Below, piece after piece: positions 44,324-53,193 of a DNA stretch of 64,000 nucleotides (positions are counted from its first letter, which is position 1; the number at the start of each line of letters is the position of its first letter). Made by a program: the position numbers and the translations under genes. Source of the DNA: Burkholderia ambifaria AMMD (lineage in GTDB: Bacteria; Pseudomonadota; Gammaproteobacteria; Burkholderiales; Burkholderiaceae); the NCBI RefSeq assembly GCF_000203915.1, contig NC_008390.1, forward strand, positions 1,798,001-1,862,000. The letters are read 5' to 3'. A model generated the notes under the pieces. That model was not told the origin of the DNA and did not search any database. It saw only the letters and a list, made by a program, of their open reading frames with translations.

Positions 44324-44340
44324 TTATCGTAAAACGATAA
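44324..44340. promoter_or_regulatory. Perfect inverted repeat, probable XRE operator
   Basis: TTATCGT-AAA-ACGATAA lies 48 bases upstream of the DUF2975 start in an AT-rich stretch. A second weaker dyad, ATTGTCGTTCAAT, lies just beside it. Both fit binding by the small HTH protein encoded in the same operon. Confidence 0.65.
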
Positions 44341-44433
44341 TTAATTGTCGTTCAATTGTGATTTCTTATTGTGCAGCATGCTCGGCTGGTGTCGGCCGCC
44401 CGCCCGTATCGCCCACAACGGCCCGGCGGCCGC

Positions 44434-44961
44434 CTACTCGTAGTCGCGCACGCTGATCCCGCGCCAGTGCTTCGTCATGTAGCGGAGGAACACGGGCTGG
44501 GCCTTCAGGTCCGCATTCGGCACGGGCGCCGCGCCGCCGTCCATGAACTTGCCCTTGACCGTGACGGTTTCCTCGCCGCGCAACACGTATTTCGTGCCGG
44601 CGTCGATCAGGAAGTACTTGACCTGGTCGGCGCTGACGTCGCCGCGGCAGCCGATCCTGTAGGCAAACAGGAACTGCTTGCGGCCATTGCCGAGCAGGTC
44701 GCGCATCTCGATCGATGCGGGCACGACGTCGAGGATCACATCGACCGTGCACGCCTTCACATAGTCGCGCACGGTCCAGTCGGGCCGGCCGTCGAGCGAC
44801 GCCGACACCTTGAGCTCGACGTCATCGCCGGACGCGGTTCGGGCCAGCGTCACCGCATGCGCGCCGGCCGCATCGGTCCACGTGTAGTCGGCGGCCCGGG
44901 CCGGATTGGCCAGCGCTGCGACTGCAAGCAACAGGCAACGCGAAAGGAAAGGTCTTTTCAT
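44434..44961 (-). CDS. Hypothetical secreted protein
   Basis: A 175-residue protein with a signal peptide (MKRPFLSRCLLLAVAALANP then ARA). The mature part has WTVRDYVKACTVDVILDVVP, MRDLLGNGRKQFLFAYRIGC and VKYFLIDAGTKYVLRGEE, and contains two Cys. It may belong to the M949_RS01915-type family, but I hold that loosely. The start at 44961 has GAAAGGAAA upstream. It follows fisR by 72 bases on the same strand. Function unknown. Confidence 0.65.
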   Translation of the reverse strand: MKRPFLSRCLLLAVAALANPARAADYTWTDAAGAHAVTLARTASGDDVELKVSASLDGRPDWTVRDYVKACTVDVILDVVPASIEMRDLLGNGRKQFLFAYRIGCRGDVSADQVKYFLIDAGTKYVLRGEETVTVKGKFMDGGAAPVPNADLKAQPVFLRYMTKHWRGISVRDYE

Positions 44962-45033
44962 CGGCGATGGCAGTGGAATCGAACGCGCCATTATCGACAA
45001 AGCCGCGCGCCGCCACCAGCCATGCCCCACCGT

Positions 45034-46431
45034 TCAGCGCTCGCGCGAGCCGAGGCCGAGCGCCTTCATCCGCCGGTACAGCGTCCGTTCGCTCATCCCG
45101 ACGTGCTCGGCCAGCGCCTTGCGCGTGCCGTCGAACGTGCGCGCGATGCGCACGAGCTCCGCGTCCGACAGGCCGCGCGCGTCCGCGTCACGCTCCTGCG
45201 GCGCCGCTGCCGCCGCGACGAGTTCGGCCGGCAGGTGCTCGACCCGGATCGTGCCGTCGTCCGCGAACAGGCACGCGCGTTCGAGCACGTTGCGCAGCTC
45301 GCGGATGTTGCCGGGCCATGCATACGCATCGAGGCACGCGCGGGCGCGCTCGGTCAGCACAAATGGCCGGGCCGCGAACGGCCGCGCACTCGCGTCGCCC
45401 GCGTTGCCGCGCGCGTTCGCGATGCGCCGCAGGATCGATTCGGCCAGCAGCGCGACGTCGCCCTGCCGTTCGCGCAGCGCCGGCAGCGGAATCGGAAACG
45501 CGTTGATCCGGTAGTACAGGTCCTGCCGGAACCGGCCGTCGTCGATCATCTCGCGCAGCGGCTTGTGCGTAGCCGCGACGAGCCGGAAATCCGCGCGCAG
45601 CGCCTCGACGCCACCGACGCGCCGGAACGTCCCCGACTCGATCAGCCGTAGCAGTTTCACCTGCATCGGCAGCGGCACGTCGCCGATTTCATCGAGAAAC
45701 AGCGTGCCGCCCTGCGCGGTCTCGACGAGGCCCGGCTTGCGCTGGTTCGCGCCGGTAAACGCGCCCTTCTCGTAGCCGAACAGTTCGCTCTCGAACAGCG
45801 TCTCGGCGATGCCCGAACAATCGACGACCACGAACGGCCCCATCGCGCGCGCGCTCGCCTCGTGCAGCGCCCGCGCGAACAATTCCTTGCCGGTACCCGA
45901 TTCACCGAGCAGCAGCACGGGCAGCATCGACGGTGCGACGCGCTGCAGCGCGCCGAGCGCCGCATTGAATGCGTCGGCGCCGCCGACGAGCCCTTCCGCG
46001 CTGGGCTGCGCGGACGCGCTGCGCACCGTCGTCAGCCGCTCGACGTACGCGATCACGTCGCCGCGCGCGTCGAAGATCGGCCGCAATTCCACGTCGACGT
46101 GCTCGGGGCCGCGCGGCGTATGGTGAATGTGCAGCACGCGGTTCAGGCTGCGCGACTCGAGCGCCTGCTTCATCGGGCAATGCTCGCCGGCCTGGTCGCA
46201 CGGCACGTCGTAGTGATGCGACACCTGGAAGCAGTGCCGCCCGACGTGCTCGACGCCCGCCACGCCGAACTGGCGCCGGTACGCATCGTTCGCCGCGAGG
46301 ATGCGGTAGTCGGGATCGAGGACGATCATCGGCTGAGGATCCTGTTCCAGATATGCGACGAGCGCGCGCACGTCGGGCATGACGGTGCGCGACGGCGCGG
46401 GAACGATCGGAATGGTGTCGTGCGGATTCAT
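45034..46431 (-). CDS. fisR: FisR-type sigma54-dependent sulfane-sulfur sensor
   Basis: A 465-residue enhancer-binding protein. A PAS-like N-terminal sensor is followed by an AAA+ domain with Walker [11 protein letters not shown], the sigma54 contact motif EKGAFTGA and Walker [12 protein letters not shown], and a Fis-type HTH at the end ([20 protein letters not shown]). The sensor has C67, C78 and C85, spaced 11 and 7. That is exactly the spacing of the three reactive Cys reported for FisR of Cupriavidus, which senses sulfane sulfur. It is divergent from the persulfide dioxygenase operon and faces its activator sites. An alternative ATG at 46380 lies just before the sensor. Confidence 0.88.
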   Translation of the reverse strand: MNPHDTIPIVPAPSRTVMPDVRALVAYLEQDPQPMIVLDPDYRILAANDAYRRQFGVAGVEHVGRHCFQVSHHYDVPCDQAGEHCPMKQALESRSLNRVLHIHHTPRGPEHVDVELRPIFDARGDVIAYVERLTTVRSASAQPSAEGLVGGADAFNAALGALQRVAPSMLPVLLLGESGTGKELFARALHEASARAMGPFVVVDCSGIAETLFESELFGYEKGAFTGANQRKPGLVETAQGGTLFLDEIGDVPLPMQVKLLRLIESGTFRRVGGVEALRADFRLVAATHKPLREMIDDGRFRQDLYYRINAFPIPLPALRERQGDVALLAESILRRIANARGNAGDASARPFAARPFVLTERARACLDAYAWPGNIRELRNVLERACLFADDGTIRVEHLPAELVAAAAAPQERDADARGLSDAELVRIARTFDGTRKALAEHVGMSERTLYRRMKALGLGSRER

Positions 46432-46462
46432 GGGGAGACGAGAGAACGGATCGCCGGACGAA

Positions 46463-46510
46463 CTGCCAGGCGGACTGCCAATTCTGCCACGACACTGCCA
46501 GACATGGCAG
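46463..46510. promoter_or_regulatory. FisR upstream activator sites
   Basis: Half-sites TGCCA at 46464, 46476, 46485 and 46496 end in the palindrome CTGCCAGACATGGCAG (46495-46510). The cluster lies about 110 bases upstream of the -24 box. This is the normal distance for a sigma54 activator. Confidence 0.75.
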
Positions 46511-46617
46511 TCCGCGCTGGTTGCCATTCGCCGACCGTGCCTGCGACGCATCGCGATCGCGCCGAAAATCCGAACCGAATCAAGTACCTGCCGGATCGAC
46601 CCGCCTCGCGGCGCGGA

Positions 46618-46634
46618 TTGGCACGCTTCTTGAA
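46618..46634 (+). promoter_or_regulatory. Sigma54 (-24/-12) promoter of the sulfur operon
   Basis: TTGGCACGCTTCTTGAA matches the TGGCAC-N5-TTGC consensus with one change. Transcription would start near 46645, after an upstream in-frame ATG at 46636, so that ATG cannot be used. Confidence 0.8.
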
Positions 46635-46680
46635 CATGGGATTGCCGATTGCCTATGCAGAACCCGATCGAGGACATCCC

Positions 46681-47565
46681 GTGAGCCATGCCCCCATGCT
46701 GTCGGTCGAAGGCTTTTTCGACCCGGCGACCCACACCGTCAGCTATCTGCTGCTCGATACCGCGAGCCGCGCGTGCGCGCTGATCGACAGCGTGCTCGAC
46801 TACGACCCGAAGTCCGGACGCACGCGCACCGCCAGCGCCGACCGGCTGATCGCCCGCGTCGCCGAACTCGGCGCGACCGTGCACTGGCTGCTGGAAACGC
46901 ACGTGCACGCCGACCACCTGTCGGCCGCGCCGTACGTGAAGGCGCACGTCGGCGGCCGGATCGCGATCGGTTCGCACGTGCGCCGCGTGCAGCACGTGTT
47001 CGGCACGCTGTTCAACGCCGGCCCCGGCTTCGCGCAGGACGGCAGCCAGTTCGATCGCCTGCTCGACGACGGCGACACGCTCGCGCTCGGCGCGCTGACG
47101 ATCCGCGCGCTGCATACGCCGGGCCATACACCCGCCTGCCTGACCTACTGCGTCGACGATGCGACGCAGCGCGCGGCATTCGTCGGCGACACGCTGTTCA
47201 TGCCCGACTACGGCACCGCCCGCTGCGACTTCCCCGGCGGCGACGCACGCACGCTGTACCGCTCGATCGCACGGGTGCTGGGCCTGCCGCCCGACACGCG
47301 CCTGTACCTGTGCCACGACTACCAGCCGGGCGGCCGCGACGTGCAGTTCGTGACGACGGTCGCCGAGCAGCGCCGCGCGAACGTGCACGTGAAGGACGGC
47401 GTGACCGAAGACGATTTCGTCGCGATGCGCACCGCGCGCGACGCGACGCTCGACATGCCCGTGCTGATGCTGCCGTCCGTGCAGGTCAACATGCGCGCCG
47501 GCCACCTGCCCGAGCCCGAAAACAACGGCGTGCGCTACCTGAAGATCCCGCTCGACGCGATCTGA
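46681..47565 (+). CDS. pdo: Persulfide dioxygenase (metallo-beta-lactamase fold, ETHE1/Blh type)
   Basis: A 294-residue MBL-fold protein. The metal motif is HVHADH at 74-79 ([11 protein letters not shown]), with the later His in [10 protein letters not shown], Asp in [10 protein letters not shown] and CHDYQPGG, all ETHE1/persulfide-dioxygenase marks. It oxidises glutathione persulfide to sulfite. I chose the GTG at 46681, preceded by GAGGA, because the sigma54 start site lies downstream of the ATG at 46636. It is the first gene of a pdo-SQR-exporter operon controlled by FisR. Confidence 0.9.
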   Translation: MSHAPMLSVEGFFDPATHTVSYLLLDTASRACALIDSVLDYDPKSGRTRTASADRLIARVAELGATVHWLLETHVHADHLSAAPYVKAHVGGRIAIGSHVRRVQHVFGTLFNAGPGFAQDGSQFDRLLDDGDTLALGALTIRALHTPGHTPACLTYCVDDATQRAAFVGDTLFMPDYGTARCDFPGGDARTLYRSIARVLGLPPDTRLYLCHDYQPGGRDVQFVTTVAEQRRANVHVKDGVTEDDFVAMRTARDATLDMPVLMLPSVQVNMRAGHLPEPENNGVRYLKIPLDAI

Positions 47566-47593
47566 GCCGCCGCCCCGACCGGAGAACCCCGAC

Positions 47594-49273
47594 ATGACCA
47601 TCCGCCCGCTGACCGACCTGCTGTCGGTCTCGCCCCAGATCGCCGCGACCGACCTGCCCGCGCTGCACGCGGCGGGCATCCGCGCGATCGTCTGCAACCG
47701 TCCGGACGGCGAAGGCGCCGACCAACCGACCGTCGCCGAGATCCGCGCCGCCGCCGCGCCGCTCGGCATCGCCGTGCATTACCTGCCCGTCGATACCGGC
47801 AAGGTCACCGACGAGCAGGCCGCGCAGTTCGGCGCGCTCGTCGCGACGCTCGCCGGCCCGGTCCTCGCGTACTGCCGCAGCGGCACGCGTTCGGCGACGC
47901 TGTGGGCGCTGTCGCAGGCGGGCCGACGCCCGGCCGGCGACATCGTCGCGAGCGCCGCCGCGGCCGGCTACGACCTCGGCGCGCTCGCGCCGCGTCTTGC
48001 GCAACGCGTGGCGCCAGGCGTCGATCAGGCCGCACCGGCCGTCGACGCGCGGCACGACATCGTGATCGTCGGCGCGGGCGCGGCCGGCGTCGCGGTCGCG
48101 TCGAGCCTGCTTGCGCGCGACGCGTCGCTCGATATCGCGGTGATCGATCCGGCCGATACCCACTACTACCAGCCGGGCTGGACGATGGTCGGCGCGGGCG
48201 TGTTCCGGCCCGACACGACCGCGCGCCGGATGGCCGACCTGCTGCCGCGCGGCGTGACATGGATCCAGGCGGCGGTCGCCGGCTTCGAACCCGACGCGCA
48301 CGCGGTCGTGCTCGACGGCTGCCGGCGCATCGGCTACCGGAGGCTGGTCGTGTGCCCGGGGCTCAAGCTCGACTGGCACGCGATCGACGGCCTCGCGCAA
48401 ACCCTCGGCCGCAACGGCGTCACGTCGAACTATCGCTACGATCTCGCGCCGTACACGTGGGAACTGGTGCAGGCGTTCCGCGGCGGCAATGCGCTGTTCA
48501 CGCAGCCGCCGATGCCGATCAAGTGCGCGGGCGCGCCGCAAAAGGCGATGTACCTGTCGTGCGATCACTGGCGGCGCACGGGGCGCCTCGGCGCCGCGAA
48601 CGTCGAGTTCCTGAATGCGGGCGGCGCGCTGTTCGGCGTCGCCGACTACGTGCCCGCGCTGATGGAATACGTGAAACGCTATGACATCGCGCTGTCGTTC
48701 GGCCACAACCTGGTCGCGATCGACGGGCCGGCGCGACGCGCGACGTTCACACGCGCGCTGCCCGACGGCGGCACCGAAACCGTCGAGCGGGCGTTCGACA
48801 TGATCCACGTCGTGCCGCCGCAGAAGGCGCCCGATTTCGTGCGCGCGAGCCCGCTCGCCGACGCGGCCGGCTGGATCGACGTCGATCCGGCGACGCTGCG
48901 GCACAAGCGGCACGCGGACATCTTCGCGCTCGGCGACGTCACCAACACGACCAACGCGAAAACCGCCGCGGCCGCACGCAAGCAGGCGCCCGTCGTCGCG
49001 CACAACCTGCTCGCGTCGCTGGGCCGCGCACACGGCAACGCCGCGTACGACGGCTACGGATCGTGCCCGCTCACCGTCGAGCGCGGCAAGATCGTGCTCG
49101 CCGAATTCCTGTACGGCGGCAAGGTCGCGCCGACCTTCCCCGCGTGGCTGATCGACGGCAAGCGCCCGTCGCGGCTCGCGTGGCTGCTCAAGGAGCGCGT
49201 GCTGCCGCCGCTCTACTGGAAGGCGATGCTCAAGGGCCGCGAATGGCTCGCGAAGCCCGCGATCGCCCGTTGA
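47594..49273 (+). CDS. Fusion of DUF442 phosphatase-like domain and sulfide:quinone oxidoreductase-type flavoprotein
   Basis: A 559-residue protein. Residues 1-110 are a DUF442/TIGR01244 domain ([20 protein letters not shown], with the P-loop [12 protein letters not shown]). From about 150 on it is an FAD oxidoreductase: [39 protein letters not shown] and [20 protein letters not shown]. The second half is type-II SQR-like and oxidises sulfide at the membrane with quinone, giving sulfane sulfur to the dioxygenase encoded before it. The C-terminal helix is basic and could dock to the membrane. Confidence 0.9.
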   Translation: MTIRPLTDLLSVSPQIAATDLPALHAAGIRAIVCNRPDGEGADQPTVAEIRAAAAPLGIAVHYLPVDTGKVTDEQAAQFGALVATLAGPVLAYCRSGTRSATLWALSQAGRRPAGDIVASAAAAGYDLGALAPRLAQRVAPGVDQAAPAVDARHDIVIVGAGAAGVAVASSLLARDASLDIAVIDPADTHYYQPGWTMVGAGVFRPDTTARRMADLLPRGVTWIQAAVAGFEPDAHAVVLDGCRRIGYRRLVVCPGLKLDWHAIDGLAQTLGRNGVTSNYRYDLAPYTWELVQAFRGGNALFTQPPMPIKCAGAPQKAMYLSCDHWRRTGRLGAANVEFLNAGGALFGVADYVPALMEYVKRYDIALSFGHNLVAIDGPARRATFTRALPDGGTETVERAFDMIHVVPPQKAPDFVRASPLADAAGWIDVDPATLRHKRHADIFALGDVTNTTNAKTAAAARKQAPVVAHNLLASLGRAHGNAAYDGYGSCPLTVERGKIVLAEFLYGGKVAPTFPAWLIDGKRPSRLAWLLKERVLPPLYWKAMLKGREWLAKPAIAR

Positions 49274-49291
49274 CCGGAACCCGCTGACATC

Positions 49292-50098
49292 ATGCTGATT
49301 TCCCTCGTACTCGGCGGCTTCGTCGGCGCCGTGCTCGGCCTCACCGGCGCGGGCGGCGGCATTCTCGCGGTGCCCGCGCTCGTCGCCGGGATGGGCTGGC
49401 CGATGCAGCAAGCCACGCCCGTCGCGCTCGTCGCGGTCGCGGGCAGCGCCGCGCTCGGCGCGCTCGAAGGGTTTCGCCGCGGGCTCGTGCGCTATCGCGC
49501 GGCGCTGCTGATGGCCGTGGCCGGCGTGCCGCTCACGACGCTCGGCGTGCGGCTCGCGCACGTGCTGCCGCAGCGCGTGCTGCTGGCGCTGTTCGCGCTG
49601 ACGATGCTGGTCGTCGCGGGCCGCCTGCTACGGCAGGCGCTGCGCAACGCGCCCGGCGACACGGCCGAATCGCCGCTGTGCGTCGGTCGCGTGAATCCCG
49701 ATACCGGCCGGCTCGTGTGGTCCTGGCCGGTCGGCGTCGCGCTCGCGTCGACCGGCGCGGTGACGGGACTGATGACGGGGCTGCTGGGCGTCGGCGGCGG
49801 CTTCGTGATCGTGCCGATGCTGCGCAAGTTCACGAACGTGTCGATGCACGGCGTGGTCGCGACGTCGCTGATGGTGATCGCGTTGGTCGGCACCGGCGGC
49901 GTGTTCGCGACGCTCGTGTCGGGCACGCGCGCGCCGCTCGACATGATGCTATGGTTCACGGTCGCGACCGCGCTCGGGATGGCCGTCGGCCGCAGCGCGT
50001 CCCGGCACCTGTCCGCGCGGCACGTGCAGGCCGGCTTCGCGGCCGTGCTCGTCTGCGTGGCGTGCGGGCTGCTGGCGAAGGCGGCGTTCGGCGCCTAA
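49292..50098 (+). CDS. TauE/SafE-family sulfite/organosulfonate exporter
   Basis: A 268-residue membrane protein with eight hydrophobic segments. It has the repeated GGFVGAVLGLTGAGGGILAV and GAVTGLMTGLLGVGGGFVIV, the twin glycine-rich motifs of the TauE family. It would export the sulfite made by the persulfide dioxygenase. The ATG at 49292 follows the SQR stop by 18 bases. It is the last gene of the FisR operon and is followed by a strong terminator. Confidence 0.9.
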   Translation: MLISLVLGGFVGAVLGLTGAGGGILAVPALVAGMGWPMQQATPVALVAVAGSAALGALEGFRRGLVRYRAALLMAVAGVPLTTLGVRLAHVLPQRVLLALFALTMLVVAGRLLRQALRNAPGDTAESPLCVGRVNPDTGRLVWSWPVGVALASTGAVTGLMTGLLGVGGGFVIVPMLRKFTNVSMHGVVATSLMVIALVGTGGVFATLVSGTRAPLDMMLWFTVATALGMAVGRSASRHLSARHVQAGFAAVLVCVACGLLAKAAFGA

Positions 50099-50131
50099 GC
50101 CGCGCGCCGCACGCGGCGCATACCCCAAAAC

Positions 50132-50172
50132 AAAACGCCCGGCCCGACTCGTCGTCGGCACCGGGCGTTTTT
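50132..50172. terminator. Bidirectional terminator between the sulfur and pot operons
   Basis: AAAACGCCCGG at 50132-50142 and CCGGGCGTTTT at 50161-50171 form a strong stem. T runs follow it on both strands (TTTTT on plus, complement of AAAACAAAA on minus), fitting two convergent operons. Confidence 0.88.
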
Positions 50173-50202
50173 CGTTGCGTGCGCAACCTGCGCGCGAGAA
50201 CG

Positions 50203-51024
50203 TCAGACGGCGAACGCGGCCATCCGCTTGCGTTCCTGGCGCAGCATCACGAAGTTCGCGATCACGACGCCGGCCGTCACCGCGATGATGAACAGCGTCG
50301 CGAGCGCGTTCATCTCCGGGTTCAGGCCGAGGCGCACGCGCGAGAACACGACGAGCGGCAGCGTCGTCGAACCGGGGCCCGACAGGAACGCCGACAGCAC
50401 GAGGTCGTCGATCGACAGCGTAAACGCCAGCAGCCAGCCCGCGATCAGCGCCTGCGAGATCAGCGGCAGCGTGATCGTGAAGAACACCTTCAGCGGCGTC
50501 GCGCCCAGATCGAGCGCGGCTTCCTCGAGCGACGGGTTCAGCTCGCGCACGCGTGACTGCACGATGATCGCGACGTACGAGATGCACAGCATCACGTGGC
50601 CGAGCCAGATCGTGAACACGCCGCGCTCGGCCGGCCAGCCGATCCACTTCGCCAGCTCGATGAACAGCAGCAGCAGCGAGATGCCCTGGATCACCTCGGG
50701 GATCACGAGCGGCGCGTTGATCATCCCGCTGAACAGCGCGAAGCCGCGAAAGCGGCCCATGCGCGCAAGCACGAAGCCGGCCCACGTGCCGATGAACACC
50801 GACGCGAACGCGGTCAGCACGCCGATCTTCAGCGACAGCCACGCGGCCGTCAGCAGCTCGTCGTCGTCCACGAGCGCCGCGTACCAGCGCAACGAGAAGC
50901 CCGACCAGACGGTGACGAGCTTCGACTCGTTGAACGAATAGACGATCAGGCTGATGATCGGGATGTACAGGAACGCGAAGCCGGCAAACAGCGCCGCGAA
51001 CTGCAGGTAGCGATTCGGCTTCAT
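50203..51024 (-). CDS. potI: Putrescine ABC transporter permease PotI
   Basis: A 273-residue permease with six hydrophobic segments. The ABC permease EAA loop is LEEAALDLGATPLKVFFTIT, and SIDDLVLSAFLSGPGSTTLP is the PotI/PotC mark. It starts MKPNRYLQFAAL. Its ATG overlaps the potH stop as ATGA. Together with PotF, PotG and PotH it makes the putrescine-type importer. Spermidine or another polyamine is an alternative substrate. Confidence 0.92.
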   Translation of the reverse strand: MKPNRYLQFAALFAGFAFLYIPIISLIVYSFNESKLVTVWSGFSLRWYAALVDDDELLTAAWLSLKIGVLTAFASVFIGTWAGFVLARMGRFRGFALFSGMINAPLVIPEVIQGISLLLLFIELAKWIGWPAERGVFTIWLGHVMLCISYVAIIVQSRVRELNPSLEEAALDLGATPLKVFFTITLPLISQALIAGWLLAFTLSIDDLVLSAFLSGPGSTTLPLVVFSRVRLGLNPEMNALATLFIIAVTAGVVIANFVMLRQERKRMAAFAV

Positions 51025-51950
51025 CGACGGCGGCCCTCCTGCTCCTTCGCCTGGAAGTGCTGGAACATCGCCATCGGCACGAGCAGCAGCAGCACCATCG
51101 CGCAGGTCACGGCCGACGCCATCGGCCAGTCTGCGTTGTTGAAGAACTCATTCCACATCACGCGACCGATCATCAGCGTGTTCGCGCCGCCGAGCAGCTC
51201 CGGAATCACGTACTCGCCGACCGCCGGAATGAACACCAGCAGGCAGCCCGCGATGATCCCGTTCCTCGACAGCGGCAGCGTGATCTGCACGAACGCGCGC
51301 CACGGCCTGGCGCCCAGGTCGTACGCGGCTTCGAGCAGGCGCAGGTCCATCTTCACGAGGTGCGCGTACAGCGGCATCACGAGGAACGGCAGGTACGAAT
51401 ACACCATCCCGATGTACACCGCGTAATTGGTGCGGTACAGCTCGATCGGCGTATGGGTCAGGCCGATCCACATCAGGAAGTTGTTCAGCAGCCCGTTGTT
51501 CTTGAGGATCCCGATCCATGCGTACACGCGGATCAGGAACGACGTCCAGAACGGCAGCATCACGCCCATCATCAGCAGGTTGCGGGTCGCCGGGTTCGAA
51601 CGCGCGATGTAGTACGCCATCGGATAGCCGATCAGCAGGCACAGCACCGTCGTGATCGCGGCGACCACCACCGAATTCACGTAGGTCGCGAAATACAGAC
51701 TGTCGGTGAGCAGGAACGCGTAGTGCGACAGGTTCAGCGCGATGTGCACCACGCCGTCCGTGTACGACGCGAGCTCCGTGTACGGCGGGATGCCGAGCTG
51801 CAGCTCCGCGAAGCTGATCTTCACGACCAGCACGAACGGCACGAGGAAGAACAGCACGAGCCATGTATACGGCCCCGCGACGACCGCCGAGCCGCCGGTC
51901 AGGTTGAAGCGCCGCACCGGCCATGCGAGCAGGGACTTGAACGCGTTCAT
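51021..51950 (-). CDS. potH: Putrescine ABC transporter permease PotH
   Basis: A 309-residue permease. It has a longer N-terminus than PotI and a first helix after GPYTWLVLFFLVPFVLVVKI. The EAA loop is LLEAAYDLGARPWRAFVQIT. GVMLPFWTSFLIRVYAWIGI is the conserved PotH/PotB segment. It overlaps both potG and potI in ATGA junctions, so potG, potH and potI are translationally coupled. It forms a heterodimeric channel with PotI. Confidence 0.93.
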   Translation of the reverse strand: MNAFKSLLAWPVRRFNLTGGSAVVAGPYTWLVLFFLVPFVLVVKISFAELQLGIPPYTELASYTDGVVHIALNLSHYAFLLTDSLYFATYVNSVVVAAITTVLCLLIGYPMAYYIARSNPATRNLLMMGVMLPFWTSFLIRVYAWIGILKNNGLLNNFLMWIGLTHTPIELYRTNYAVYIGMVYSYLPFLVMPLYAHLVKMDLRLLEAAYDLGARPWRAFVQITLPLSRNGIIAGCLLVFIPAVGEYVIPELLGGANTLMIGRVMWNEFFNNADWPMASAVTCAMVLLLLVPMAMFQHFQAKEQEGRRR

Positions 51951-53107
51951 GACGTCAGCACCACGCCGGCGGTCGCGCTCCAGCGCACGTAGATCTCGTC
52001 GCCGAGCGACGGCGTGTCGAGCTCGGTGATCGCGAGGCTCGACACGTTCGCGATCACCGTCTTGCCCGCGTCGAGCTTCACGTGATACAGCGAATAGCCG
52101 CCCATGTACGCGACGTTGGTGATCCTGCCGCGCGCCCAGTTGAACGCGCCTTCGGGCGGCTTGCGCGTGAGCGCGATGCGCTCGGGGCGCACCGACACCG
52201 TGACCGGCATCCCGAGCGGGCCCGTGATCCCGTGGCTCACGTACAGCCGGCTCGGCAGCTCCGGGGATTCGATATACACGTAGTCGGGTTCGTCCTCGAC
52301 CGTGACGCCGTCGAACAGGTTCGTCGAGCCGATGAACTCGGCCGAGAAGCGGCTGTTCGGATATTCGTAGACTTCGTTCGGCGAGCCGATCTGCACGATC
52401 TGCCCTTCGCTCATCACGGCGAGCCGGTTCGCCATCGTCATCGCCTCTTCCTGGTCGTGCGTGACCATGATGCAGGTGACGCCGACCTTCTTCAGGATAT
52501 TGACGAGCTCGATCTGCGTGCGCTGGCGGATCTGCTTGTCGAGCGCCGACATCGGCTCGTCGAGCAGCAGCACCTTCGGGCGCTTGACGAGCGAACGCGC
52601 GAGCGCGACGCGCTGCTGCTGGCCGCCCGACAGCTGGTGCGGCTTGCGCTTCGCGTACTTGCTCATCTGCACGAGCTCGAGCGCCGCGGCGACGCGCTCC
52701 TTCAGCTCGGCCTTCGGCGTGCCTTCCTGCTTCAGGCCGTAGGCGACGTTCGCCTCGACCGACATGTGCGGGAACAGCGCATACGACTGGAACATCATGT
52801 TCACGGGCCGCTTGTACGGCGGCATCTGCGCGAGGTCCTCGCCGTCGATCAGGATCTTGCCCGAGGTGACCGTCTCGAGGCCCGCGAGCATGCGCAGCAG
52901 CGTCGACTTGCCGGAACCCGAGCTGCCGAGCAGCGCGAACAGCTCGCCCTGGCGCACCGTCAGGTTCACGTTGCGCACCACTTCGGTCTCGCCGAATTTC
53001 TTGACGGCGTCGACGATCTGGACAAAGGTCTCGGCGCGCGTAGTCGCGCCGGACGAAGGAACGAAGGACGGCGCGCCCGCAACCGGCGCACCCGACTGGC
53101 TATTCAT
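51947..53107 (-). CDS. potG: Putrescine ABC transporter ATPase PotG
   Basis: A 386-residue ABC ATPase. Walker A is LLGSSGSGKSTLLRMLAG, the signature is HQLSGGQQQRVALARSLV and Walker B is KVLLLDEPMSALD, with the switch His in IMVTHDQEEAM. The C-terminal TOBE domain starts near FSAEFIGSTNLFDG. The length and domain order are those of PotG/PotA. Upstream, a hairpin at 53141-53165 separates it from potF and may reduce read-through. Confidence 0.94.
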   Translation of the reverse strand: MNSQSGAPVAGAPSFVPSSGATTRAETFVQIVDAVKKFGETEVVRNVNLTVRQGELFALLGSSGSGKSTLLRMLAGLETVTSGKILIDGEDLAQMPPYKRPVNMMFQSYALFPHMSVEANVAYGLKQEGTPKAELKERVAAALELVQMSKYAKRKPHQLSGGQQQRVALARSLVKRPKVLLLDEPMSALDKQIRQRTQIELVNILKKVGVTCIMVTHDQEEAMTMANRLAVMSEGQIVQIGSPNEVYEYPNSRFSAEFIGSTNLFDGVTVEDEPDYVYIESPELPSRLYVSHGITGPLGMPVTVSVRPERIALTRKPPEGAFNWARGRITNVAYMGGYSLYHVKLDAGKTVIANVSSLAITELDTPSLGDEIYVRWSATAGVVLTS

Positions 53108-53140
53108 GATGTGCTGCTTCTCTCCTGCGTTTGACGAACA

Positions 53141-53165
53141 AAGCCCCCGGGGGCACCAGGGGCTT
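53141..53165 (-). promoter_or_regulatory. Hairpin between potF and potG
   Basis: AAGCCCC and GGGGCTT flank an 11-base loop in the 86-base gap. An internal CCCCCGGGGG can pair instead. A stem placed here often lets the binding protein be made in excess over the permease. Confidence 0.5.
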
Positions 53166-53193
53166 CATGACTGCTGGCTCACTTCGGCTCGCG

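Noticed and set aside
47486..49561. A 691-codon open frame antiparallel to the DUF442-SQR gene
   Set aside because: The Arg/Asp/Gln-rich composition is typical of antisense to GC-rich genes and no motif is present.
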